A stretch of DNA of 27,115 nucleotides, from contig CAZVYG010000073.1 of NCBI GenBank assembly GCA_964631605.1, positions 1-27,115 on the forward strand, given 5' to 3'. Positions 1 to 6,418 of the stretch are shown piece after piece. Both the position numbers and the translations under genes were made by a program. The notes under the pieces are model-generated. The model was given only the letters and a program-made list of their open reading frames with translations. It was not told where the DNA came from and did no database searches. Numbering within the stretch: the stretch's first letter is position 1; the number at the start of each line of letters is the position of its first letter. The DNA is from JARKQH01 sp964631605 (GTDB lineage Bacteria > Verrucomicrobiota > Verrucomicrobiia > Limisphaerales > UBA8199).

Positions 1-66
1 CGTCGTCATGCGCCACGCACCGTTGTTGGTAAAGCCAATTTGGCTCACCAGCGGGTTGTTGGCAAG
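1..66. other. Window-edge sequence, not assigned
   Basis: No complete gene is visible. Read on the minus strand, this stretch gives an open, protein-like string (NNPLVSQIGFTNNGAWRMTT) that would continue off the left edge, but its frame has no start codon before the repeat tract begins. Read on the plus strand, frame 2 ends at a TAG at 68-70. It may be the edge of a neighbouring gene or a gene remnant. I cannot decide between these. Confidence 0.2.
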
Positions 67-211
67 GTAGGAAGGTGGGAGGGTGGAAGGCGAAAAGGGA
101 CTATTCGACCATGGGACTGTCGGACTATGGGACTAAAGTGAGGTGTGAAAGTGCGAAAGTGGGAAGGTGGGAAGGTGGGAATGTGGGAAAGTGCGAAGGT
201 GGGAATGTGGG
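67..211 (+). repeat. 8-bp-periodic minisatellite tract
   Basis: Eight consecutive octamers of the form GTGNGAAN start at 143, 151, 159, 167, 175, 183, 191 and 199, with a partial ninth at 207. The same 8-bp register continues leftwards as ATGGGACT at 111 and 127, AAGGGACT at 95 and GTCGGACT at 119, so the unit drifts in sequence but not in length from 95 to 211. Three more degenerate units (67, 75, 83) lie in a register shifted by 4 bp. Translations through it are heptad-free W/G/K-rich or P/S/T/F-rich strings with no protein character, so I treat the tract as non-coding. It could have expanded by slippage or could be a dispersed family element; one window cannot tell. Confidence 0.85.
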
Positions 212-215
212 TCCA

Positions 216-247
216 GCCGCTGGGAAACAGCGGCAGGGGACTGCCGC
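216..247. other. Two overlapping, mutually exclusive hairpins
   Basis: GCCGCTG (216-222) pairs perfectly with CAGCGGC (228-234) around a GGAAA loop. GCGGCAG (230-236) pairs perfectly with CTGCCGC (241-247) around a GGGA loop. The two 7-bp stems share bases 230-234, so only one can form at a time. The element follows the octamer tract directly. No T-run follows, so it is not a classical terminator. It resembles a REP-type dispersed element; a regulatory switch is less likely because the next gene starts about 195 bp away and appears to have its own promoter. Confidence 0.6.
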
Positions 248-404
248 ACTCCAAGACGCTTCGCGACCTTCACGTGCCCCCGGCCGGCGCCCCGGCGTCA
301 CGGCCCAGACTCGGTGGTCAATCAAGCGGTTTCATGGGCGTCGCAAAAATCTATCAAATCCACACCGCTCGTTCGACACCACCAGGGCCCGCACGCGCTT
401 GGGC
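248..404. other. Intergenic sequence without recognisable features
   Basis: The reading frame of the downstream oxidoreductase is open through this stretch, but its translation is Pro/Arg-rich and unlike the family. The Tat signal begins only after the ATG at 442. I see no RNA gene, repeat or operator here. Confidence 0.5.
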
Positions 405-433
405 TTGCCTTTCGCGCCCGCTGGGTCTAAATA
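405..433 (+). promoter_or_regulatory. Possible sigma70 promoter of the oxidoreductase gene
   Basis: TTGCCT at 405-410 can pair with either TCTAAA at 426-431 (15-bp spacer) or TAAATA at 428-433 (17-bp spacer). The start codon at 442 follows the -10 box by only 8-10 nt, so transcription would begin almost at the ATG. The -10 match is moderate. Confidence 0.35.
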
Positions 434-441
434 GCCGTCCT

Positions 442-1812
442 ATGAGCAAACCGGTTAATTCGATTTCGGAGTCTCGTTCCCGCTTTTCCCGTCGTCGTTT
501 TCTGAAGAACACCTCGCTGGCCGCGGCGGGGACGATGGCAGTCACTCAATTCCCGTATGTGCGCACCGCCCACGCCGCGCCGGACGACCCGATTCGGATC
601 GGGTTGATTGGTTGTGGCGGGCGTGGCACGGGAGCGGTGGCCGATGCGCTGGGAGCGGCCACGGATGTGAAATATCCGCAGGCGGGTTATCACACCGAAA
701 ACATTGCCGCCGGCGCGCAACTGCAGAACCGCAACGTTCAGGTGACGGCGCTGGCCGACGTCTTCCCCGACCGCCTGAATGGCTGCCGCGAACAGCTTCG
801 GAGGCTCGATATTTCGATCCCCGACGACCACTGCTTTGTCGGGTTTGACGCCTACAAGAAGTTGCTGGCCGTGCCCGAAGTCAATTATGTGATCCTGGCC
901 GAGCCGCCGCATTTCCGTCCGGCGCATTTGAAAGCCGCGATCGAGGCGGGGAAACACGTGTTCATGGAAAAACCCGCGGCGGTGGACGGCGCGGGCGTAA
1001 GGCTGGTGCTGGAAGCGGGGGAGATGGCGGCGCAGAAGAAGCTTGGGATCGTGGCCGGGACACAACGGCGGCACATGCGCAGTTACAATGAAACGGTCAA
1101 GCGGCTGCAGGATGGCGCGATTGGCGAATTGCAGTACGGGCGCGCCTACTGGAACGGCGGGGTGATCTGGGTGGTCGAGCGGCAGGCGGGCTGGAGCGAC
1201 ATGGAGTGGCAGTTGCGCAACTGGAACTATTTCACCTGGCTGTCGGGAGACCACATTGTCGAGCAGCACGTGCACAACCTGGATATCATCAATTGGGTCA
1301 TGAATGCGCACCCGATCAAAGCCCTGGCCCTGGGGGGCCGCCAGGCCCGGCCCAACGAGAACTACGGCCATATCTACGACCATTTCGCGGTGGAATACGA
1401 ATACCCCAACGGCGCGCGCATGTTCAGCCAATGCCGCCAGATGAACGGCTGCGAGGGGAAGGTCGAGGAAGCGGTGGTGGGCACGCGCGGCTCCAGCAAC
1501 TGCAAGGATTGGATCCGCGGCGCCAACAAGGATTTGGTCTTCCGGTTCCGCGACCGCGACGTCAACCCCTACCAGCAGGAGCACCTGGACCTCATCGCCA
1601 GCATCCGCGCCGGCGCGCCTTTGAACGAGGCGCGCGCCATCGCCGAAAGCACGCTGACCGGCATCATGGGCCGCGAATCCGCCTACAGCGGCCGGTCCGT
1701 GGAATGGGAGCAGATTCTCAATTCCCCAGCCCGGCTGGGTCCGGAGAAATATGAGTTCGGCCCGCTGCCGTTTCCGGAGGTGGCCATTCCGGGGCGATAC
1801 CGGCTGGCGTAA
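442..1812 (+). CDS. Tat-exported Gfo/Idh/MocA family oxidoreductase
   Basis: Predicted NAD(P)-dependent sugar or inositol dehydrogenase-like protein of 456 aa, probably acting in the periplasm on a carbohydrate; the substrate is unknown. A twin-arginine signal (SRRRFLK, residues 16-22) precedes a hydrophobic stretch and an Ala-rich cleavage region near 43-46. The Rossmann motif GLIGCGGRGTG (54-64) and the family motif EKP (176-178, in HVFMEKPAA) follow. A histidine-rich helix, HIVEQHVHNLD (271-281), lies where this family keeps its catalytic residues. The frame is open back to 145, but the ATG at 442 places the Tat motif at the N-terminus and is chosen. Neighbouring convergent genes encode DUF1080 and VOC proteins. 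Family members of this type and DUF1080 proteins both occur in 3-keto-glycoside metabolism, so a shared substrate is plausible but inferred. Confidence 0.9.
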   Translation: MSKPVNSISESRSRFSRRRFLKNTSLAAAGTMAVTQFPYVRTAHAAPDDPIRIGLIGCGGRGTGAVADALGAATDVKYPQAGYHTENIAAGAQLQNRNVQVTALADVFPDRLNGCREQLRRLDISIPDDHCFVGFDAYKKLLAVPEVNYVILAEPPHFRPAHLKAAIEAGKHVFMEKPAAVDGAGVRLVLEAGEMAAQKKLGIVAGTQRRHMRSYNETVKRLQDGAIGELQYGRAYWNGGVIWVVERQAGWSDMEWQLRNWNYFTWLSGDHIVEQHVHNLDIINWVMNAHPIKALALGGRQARPNENYGHIYDHFAVEYEYPNGARMFSQCRQMNGCEGKVEEAVVGTRGSSNCKDWIRGANKDLVFRFRDRDVNPYQQEHLDLIASIRAGAPLNEARAIAESTLTGIMGRESAYSGRSVEWEQILNSPARLGPEKYEFGPLPFPEVAIPGRYRLA

Positions 1813-1819
1813 ACGGCGG

Positions 1820-1841
1820 CGGCTGAGGCAACACTCAGCCG
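1820..1841. terminator. Possible bidirectional terminator hairpin
   Basis: CGGCTGAG (1820-1827) pairs perfectly with CTCAGCCG (1834-1841) around a 6-nt loop. It lies between two convergent genes and overlaps the last codons of the VOC gene. There is no flanking T-run, so intrinsic termination is uncertain. Confidence 0.4.
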
Positions 1842-2233
1842 GCCATGTCCAGCATGGGGGAGGCGCGTTTCACCAACTGAACGCAGAACCCCCAGGGGTC
1901 CCGCAGCATGGCGATGACATCGCCGCCGGCCGTGGCAACCGGCGGTTCGACCACGCGGGCGCCGGCCCGAACAAGGCGCTCACAGTCGGACGCCGGGTCT
2001 TCGGAAACAAACGCCAGGTGAACGTGGAGGGGGTCCATCGCCGCGTAGTCCGGCACGGTGACGCGCGGGTTGTGGTAAACCTCGAGCATCACCGCTCCGG
2101 AATTTTCCAGGAGAAAGCGGGCGTGCGAGGGCGCACCGCCCGAGCGGGCGACGCGAAACCCGAGGTGCTTGACATACCAGTCCGCGAGGGCGGCCGGGTC
2201 GGCCACCTGCAGGGCGAAATGCTCGATTTTCAT
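1835..2233 (-). CDS. VOC (glyoxalase/bleomycin-resistance fold) protein
   Basis: A 132-aa single-module vicinal-oxygen-chelate protein, the normal length for one betaalphabetabetabeta pair. It opens with MKIEHFALQVADP, giving the metal ligand His5. Further candidate ligands are Glu51 (MLEVY) and His72 (HVHLAF). The C-terminal RDPWGFCVQL strand is typical, but the usual final Glu ligand is Gln119, so metal binding may be altered. It follows the DUF1080 gene with a 16-bp gap and should share its transcript. The substrate is unknown; lyase, epimerase, dioxygenase or binding roles are all possible in this superfamily. Confidence 0.85.
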   Translation of the reverse strand: MKIEHFALQVADPAALADWYVKHLGFRVARSGGAPSHARFLLENSGAVMLEVYHNPRVTVPDYAAMDPLHVHLAFVSEDPASDCERLVRAGARVVEPPVATAGGDVIAMLRDPWGFCVQLVKRASPMLDMAG

Positions 2234-2249
2234 GACGGGCCAGGGGCGC

Positions 2250-3053
2250 TCACAACGGGCGAAGCCAGATGTTTCGGAATCGGACCGGGCAGCCGTGTCC
2301 GGCCAGCACTAGCGGGCCGGTGGACGTTTTGCGGAGGTATTGCGGCAGGATGCGGTGGTTGGTTTCGCCGTGAATGGTCTCGTTGAGGTGGACCAGCACC
2401 CCGTTATGCAGCACGGTCACCCGCGCCGGGGCCAGGAGCTTATCCCCGTCGAACTGCGGGGCGGTGAAGAAAATGTCAAAGCTCTGCCACTGGCCGGGAG
2501 CGCGCGTGGCGTTGACCCGCGGCGGGGTTTGACCGTAAATCGCCGCGCATTGGCCGTCGGGATAGATTTTTTCGTTGAAGGAATCGAAGATTTGAATTTC
2601 GAAGCGGCCCATGAGCATCACGCCGTTGTTGCCGCGATTGTACCAGGGGCCTTCGAAACCGGCCGGCCCCATCCACTCGACGTGGAGTTGGATATTCCCG
2701 AAACTTTCCCGCGACTGGAAGGCGCCGTTGCCGGAAACCAGCTCGCCGCCTTCGATTTTCCAGCCTTCGGCCGGCTGCCATTGCGAGAGGTCAGCGCCGT
2801 TAAAAAGCACGATGGCGTCGCTGGGGACAGGCGCCGGCGGCGGCACCGGGCCGGGGTCCACCCGCCGCGGCGCCGGCCGGTCCGGGTCATGGACCAGCCA
2901 TTCGCACCAGGGCAATTTCGGCGTATCTTTGTAACCATAGACCCCCGAGCCGTCCCGGGCTTTGACGAGGTCCGACGAGGCGGCGGGCAGCAGGCACCGT
3001 CCCGCCACGAGCAAAAAGCCGGCCCAATAAACACAAGGATTGGTTCGCTTCAT
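2250..3053 (-). CDS. Secreted DUF1080 (3-keto-disaccharide hydrolase family) protein
   Basis: A 267-aa protein with an N-terminal signal sequence (about 1-26, ending LLPAASS), a Pro-rich linker (60-78) and one DUF1080 domain (about 79-265). The domain is recognised by IVLFNGADLSQW (81-92), the NIQLHVEW strand, NRGNNGVML and the RFEIQIFDSF strand (150-159). The fold is a concanavalin-A-like jelly roll. Some relatives hydrolyse or eliminate 3-keto-glycosides; here the role is inferred. It is the first gene of a minus-strand pair with the VOC gene and is convergent with a Gfo/Idh/MocA oxidoreductase, which fits a small extracytoplasmic glycoside-oxidation set. The start ATG at 3053 has no Shine-Dalgarno sequence but lies 11 nt after a good -10 box. 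Confidence 0.85.
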   Translation of the reverse strand: MKRTNPCVYWAGFLLVAGRCLLPAASSDLVKARDGSGVYGYKDTPKLPWCEWLVHDPDRPAPRRVDPGPVPPPAPVPSDAIVLFNGADLSQWQPAEGWKIEGGELVSGNGAFQSRESFGNIQLHVEWMGPAGFEGPWYNRGNNGVMLMGRFEIQIFDSFNEKIYPDGQCAAIYGQTPPRVNATRAPGQWQSFDIFFTAPQFDGDKLLAPARVTVLHNGVLVHLNETIHGETNHRILPQYLRKTSTGPLVLAGHGCPVRFRNIWLRPL

Positions 3054-3064
3054 ATCTTGGGTGA

Positions 3065-3093
3065 ATTAGAGCCTGCCTTTGGCGCCATGGCAA
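3065..3093 (-). promoter_or_regulatory. Sigma70-like promoter of the DUF1080-VOC pair
   Basis: Read on the minus strand, TTGCCA (3093-3088) is followed after exactly 17 bp by TCTAAT (3070-3065), five of six matches to the -10 consensus. The start codon follows after 11 nt, so the leader would be a few bases at most. Confidence 0.65.
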
Positions 3094-3299
3094 GGTTTTG
3101 GGCGGCTTTCGAAACGGCGCGGGCCGCCGCATTTGACCGGGACCGGTTTGTCAAAAGCCCGGCGCGCGAACCAGGCTTCGGCTTGGCTTTTGCGCTCCCT
3201 TTGCGGCGGCCCGACGGCGGAGAAATCGGGCTGGCTTTTGCCGAAAGTTCGGCTAATCTAAAGCACAAACCACGGTTTTCGATTCGGTAAAGGCATGAT

Positions 3300-4565
3300 A
3301 TGCGCGAACTACGCACGGAAGTTTTGGTGGTGGGAGCCGGCCCGGTGGGGCTCTGCACCGCGTTGCTGCTGGCGGAAGCCGGCATCGAAACGGTGATCAT
3401 TGATCGGGAAACACGGACTGCGGCCCGCAGCTACGCCTGCGCCCTGCATCCGGGGTCCCTGGAATTGCTGGACCGGCTGGGAGTGGCCCAGGTGTTGCTT
3501 GAGCGGGGACGGCGGATTCCAAAGGTTGGCTTTTACGAAGGGGCGGCACGCCGGGCGGAGCTGGATTTTGGGCGAAGCGGCGGCCGCTTTCCGTTTCTGC
3601 TGCTGCTCCCGCAAAGCGAACTGGAGGGAGCGCTCGAGGAGCGGCTGCGCAAAACCGGCATGCAAGTGACGTGGAATTGCCGGTTTGCCGACGTGACGAA
3701 GGATGGCGAGGACGAGCTGGTCGCTCAGCTCGAGGAGCTGGGCGGCACCTCGACCGGCTACATTGTGCCACACTGGGAGATGACGGTTAAGAGCCGTTTA
3801 GCATGCCGGGCCCAGTTTCTGGTCGGGGCGGACGGGGTTCATTCGCTGGTGCGCGAGCGCGCGGGCATCGGGTTGGTTCACGGGGCTGGGGCGGAGTTCT
3901 TTGCGGCTTATGAATTCCTTTCCGATCACCCGGGAGAGGATGAAATCCGGGTGGTACTGGATGCGCAAACCACCAATGTGCTCTGGCCGCTGCCAGAGGG
4001 CCGGTTCCGTTGGACCTTCCAACTCATCCAGGGCGAGCTGGCAGCCGAGTTTCCCGAGAAGGAGCGGCGCGCGGTGCGGGTGGCGCACACCACGGTGGAT
4101 GAGCGGATTCGTCAATTTGTCCAGCGCATCGCGGCGAAGCGGGCGCCCTGGTTTCAAGCCAACATCAAGGAGATAACCTGGTGCACCGAGGTAAGCTTCG
4201 AGCACCAGTTCGCACGGGAATTTGGACGCGACCGCTGCTGGCTGGCCGGGGACGCCGCGCACCAGACCGGCCCGGCGGGGGTGCAAAGCATGAACGCCGG
4301 TTTTGCGGAAGCCGAGAATCTGGTGCGGCACCTGCGCGCTTGTCTGCGGGAAGACGCCCCCTTGACGCGGCTTGGCGCCTACAGCGACCAGCAGGTTGCG
4401 GCGTGGCGTTACATGCTCGGTCTGGCAGGGGGGCTCAAACCGCGGCCGGACACGGACCCGTGGGTGCGGGACCATGGCGCACGGCTGCTGCCTTGTCTTC
4501 CGGCGACCGGCGCGGCGCTGGCCGGGCTGGCAAACCAGTTAAAACTGGACCTCGCCCAGGGTTGA
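3300..4565 (+). CDS. FAD-dependent aromatic-type monooxygenase
   Basis: A 421-aa class A flavoprotein monooxygenase of the PheA/TfdB/UbiH type, which hydroxylates aromatic or polyketide-like substrates using NAD(P)H and O2. All three family motifs are present: GAGPVG (12-17) for FAD binding, the DG motif around FLVGADGVHS (173-182), and the GD motif GDAAHQTGPAGVQSMNAG (317-334). No signal peptide is seen, so it is cytoplasmic. The ATG at 3300 has an AAAGG Shine-Dalgarno-like sequence at 3289-3293, one of the few in this window. It is not linked to an aromatic-degradation cluster, so the substrate cannot be guessed. The C-terminus is shorter than phenol hydroxylase and lacks the thioredoxin-like extra domain. 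Confidence 0.9.
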   Translation: MRELRTEVLVVGAGPVGLCTALLLAEAGIETVIIDRETRTAARSYACALHPGSLELLDRLGVAQVLLERGRRIPKVGFYEGAARRAELDFGRSGGRFPFLLLLPQSELEGALEERLRKTGMQVTWNCRFADVTKDGEDELVAQLEELGGTSTGYIVPHWEMTVKSRLACRAQFLVGADGVHSLVRERAGIGLVHGAGAEFFAAYEFLSDHPGEDEIRVVLDAQTTNVLWPLPEGRFRWTFQLIQGELAAEFPEKERRAVRVAHTTVDERIRQFVQRIAAKRAPWFQANIKEITWCTEVSFEHQFAREFGRDRCWLAGDAAHQTGPAGVQSMNAGFAEAENLVRHLRACLREDAPLTRLGAYSDQQVAAWRYMLGLAGGLKPRPDTDPWVRDHGARLLPCLPATGAALAGLANQLKLDLAQG

Positions 4566-4589
4566 CATCCATGGCGGAACGGTTAGGCT
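4562..4589 (+). promoter_or_regulatory. Possible promoter of tRNA-Glu
   Basis: A perfect TTGACA (4562-4567) overlaps the stop codon of the monooxygenase. A weak -10 (TAGGCT, 4584-4589) follows after 16 bp. A start site about 10-12 nt upstream of the tRNA 5' end would fit. Confidence 0.45.
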
Positions 4590-4606
4590 TTTGTCAGTTG
4601 CCGGTC

Positions 4607-4682
4607 GGCGCGTTCGTCTATCGGTTTAGGACACGGCCCTCTCAAGGCTGAAAGACGGGTTCGATTCCCGTACGCGCTGCCA
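4607..4682 (+). tRNA. tRNA-Glu (anticodon CTC)
   Basis: A 76-nt cloverleaf with encoded CCA. The acceptor is GGCGCGT (4607-4613) with ACGCGCT (4672-4678), six Watson-Crick pairs plus a G1-U72 wobble. The D-arm region GTCTATCGGTTTAGGAC is characteristic of tRNA-Glu. The anticodon stem is CGGCC/GGCTG (4634-4638, 4646-4650) with loop CTCTCAA, so the anticodon CTC (4641-4643) reads GAG. The T-arm is ACGGG-TTCGATT-CCCGT. Discriminator G4679 is followed by CCA. The terminal G-U pair is unusual; tRNA-Glu normally has G1-C72. Confidence 0.95.
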
Positions 4683-4803
4683 TCTCCACCGGCTCGGAGG
4701 TCGAGTCGGAGCATCCGGAACACCTGACATCGTGTACAACATTCTGTTGCCAACTCTCAGTCCCGCGCTCAGCAGGGTGCGGCCGGGGTTCTGCGCCTGA
4801 AAC

Positions 4804-5178
4804 ATGCCTCCCTTTCAAATTATCTTCAATCCCACCAGCGCGGCCGAGTTGGCGCGCATGCCCAAAGAACTGCAACTCCAGATTCTCGGCGAGTTTCGCG
4901 GGCTGCCGCAGCAGGTCCTGCACACCGACCTGGACACCTTTGGCAAACTCGAACGCGCCGGCCGGACGCTGCACCGGTTCCGGGTGGGGGATTATCGGGT
5001 TTATTTCGAGCGGCATGAGCTGGGGGTGGTGGTCCACCGCATCCTGAACCGGCATACCTTGAAGGATTTTCTATTCCGTTCCGGTCTGAAAACCCCGGAA
5101 GACGAAGCGCTCCAGCAAAATCCCAAGTTTTGGGAGATGATCGAGGCGGCCCGGAGCGCGGCGTCGGCCAAAACCTAG
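4804..5178 (+). CDS. RelE/ParE-fold toxin-like protein, no partner visible
   Basis: A 124-aa cytoplasmic protein with the sequence pattern of the RelE/ParE superfamily: an N-terminal strand (FQIIFNP), a helix, then KLERAGRTLHRFRVGDYRVYFE (48-69) and VVVHRILNRHTLKDFLF (75-91). RelE toxins are ribosome-dependent mRNA nucleases, while ParE relatives inhibit gyrase; I cannot assign either activity. It is longer than a typical toxin (about 85-100 aa) because of a C-terminal extension (95-124). No antitoxin-sized reading frame lies directly upstream or downstream, so it is either an orphan or a domesticated family member. It starts 121 bp after tRNA-Glu. The downstream lipoprotein gene begins 21 bp after its stop. 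Confidence 0.7.
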   Translation: MPPFQIIFNPTSAAELARMPKELQLQILGEFRGLPQQVLHTDLDTFGKLERAGRTLHRFRVGDYRVYFERHELGVVVHRILNRHTLKDFLFRSGLKTPEDEALQQNPKFWEMIEAARSAASAKT

Positions 5179-5199
5179 TCCGCCCCGGTCGCCGGCTGG

Positions 5200-6402
5200 A
5201 TGGAACCCGCCCGAACTTTTCTTTGGCTGGGGGTGGGGATTGCGGTGGCGGGATTGACGGCCGGGTGCGGGGGGAGTCTGGCGGCGCGAAAAAGCGCTAA
5301 CTCAACCGTGCCGGTATTCGTCAACCCGTCGGCCCCGGCGCCTTCGACCGCGCAGACTGCCCCGCCGCCGGAGGTCCAGCGGGTTTATACGCCCGAGCCA
5401 CCCGTTGCGGCGCCAACTGTGAAACTCCCGGCTCCCACGCCCGCCCCCCCGGCCCCGGCTGCGGCGTCCGTTGCCGCTGTCCCGCTCTCTCAACCGGGAG
5501 GATTCATCGGTTGGTCAACCAACGGGCCCGCCGTCTTTGCAAATTATCGGGTCGAGGCAACGAATCGCGCGGCGGGGGCGGCGTCCGCGCCGGCGACCAA
5601 CAGCGTTTTCGATCATTATTTGCCGGACTCGCTCAGCCACCTGATCTGGACGAACTTCATCGCCCACACCAACGGGCGGAACACGCGGATTTGGAGTGTG
5701 CGGTCGCATCCGGCGGGGTGGCCGAACCGGCCGCCGGTGGTGGCATGGAACACCAATGGGTTGATGTGGGGGATGAGGGGGCTGACGGGGCTGAGCCCTT
5801 GCTGGGAGATGGAGGTCAATTCCGGACAGGTGCCGATCACGGCGTTAACCCGCCGGCACGGTTACACGCGGGGCCATTCGATGGGGCCGGAGGGGTTCCA
5901 CACGACTTTCGCGGGCAAGCGCGTTTGGTTTCTGGATGCCGCGAACCGGATCGTCGAAGTGAAAGTGGCGCGGGAGGTTGTTCGCGTTTACAAGGTGCAC
6001 AAGCGGGAGGACTACACCATTCTGTTGTTCGACCGCGATTTGCCGGCGGGCATCGAACCGCTGCGGGTCACGGACGAGATTGACACCTGGAAACGGCTCG
6101 GGATGCCGACCCTGCCATACAACAGCCCGGCGCCGCGCCCGGTCTTTTTGACCGAACAGGGCGGTCACGTCAGCGCCGGAATTCCCGGGTTCATCGTTCC
6201 CACGGGCAAAGGCGGGGACTCGGGCTCGCCGAACCTGTTGCCGCTGCCGGGCGAGCTGGTGTTTTTCGGGGGGCGGATGACGACCGGGCCGACGGCCGAG
6301 ATGCAGGCAGACATGGATGAATTGTGCCGGTTGGAAGGGCTTGACCCGGCCGGGTATCAAATGCGGTGGGTGGACCTCTCGGGCTACCCCACATCGTTCT
6401 GA
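5200..6402 (+). CDS. Lipoprotein with trypsin-like serine protease features
   Basis: A 400-aa predicted lipoprotein: a hydrophobic signal with lipobox LTAGC (Cys23), a Pro/Ala-rich tether (about 28-100), then a globular domain. Three elements match the chymotrypsin fold in order. LTRRHGYTRGH (216-226) has the spacing of the strand carrying the catalytic His in LSPRHVLTAAH-type sequences, giving His226. DYTILLFDRDLP (271-282) resembles the DIALL strand, giving Asp271. GDSGSP (339-344) is the classical nucleophile motif, giving Ser341. The triad is an inference from motif order and spacing; the first two motifs are divergent. It would act on the periplasmic or outer surface. It follows the RelE-like gene by 21 bp and precedes a HEAT-repeat gene by 16 bp, so these are probably co-transcribed. 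The start ATG at 5200 is the first in frame before the signal. Confidence 0.65.
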   Translation: MEPARTFLWLGVGIAVAGLTAGCGGSLAARKSANSTVPVFVNPSAPAPSTAQTAPPPEVQRVYTPEPPVAAPTVKLPAPTPAPPAPAAASVAAVPLSQPGGFIGWSTNGPAVFANYRVEATNRAAGAASAPATNSVFDHYLPDSLSHLIWTNFIAHTNGRNTRIWSVRSHPAGWPNRPPVVAWNTNGLMWGMRGLTGLSPCWEMEVNSGQVPITALTRRHGYTRGHSMGPEGFHTTFAGKRVWFLDAANRIVEVKVAREVVRVYKVHKREDYTILLFDRDLPAGIEPLRVTDEIDTWKRLGMPTLPYNSPAPRPVFLTEQGGHVSAGIPGFIVPTGKGGDSGSPNLLPLPGELVFFGGRMTTGPTAEMQADMDELCRLEGLDPAGYQMRWVDLSGYPTSF

Positions 6403-6418
6403 CCGGTTCATCCTTTTC

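Noticed and set aside
75..434. Frames through the octamer tract giving W/G/K-rich or P/S/T/F-rich proteins
   Set aside because: Translations mirror the 8-bp repeat and differ in every frame; no start signal or conserved feature.
427..1584. Long minus-strand frame (385 aa) opposite the oxidoreductase
   Set aside because: It is antisense to a clear Gfo/Idh/MocA gene, His/Arg/Pro-rich, with no domain; typical GC-rich shadow.
4642..5055. Minus-strand frame of 137 aa ending RTGIEPVFQP
   Set aside because: The C-terminal string is the antisense of the tRNA T-arm and 3' end, a well-known source of false proteins, and the rest is antisense to the RelE-like gene.
4607..5178. Integrated element at tRNA-Glu
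   Set aside because: No integrase next to the tRNA, no repeat of the tRNA 3' end found downstream in this window, and the xerD-like gene is of chromosomal type.
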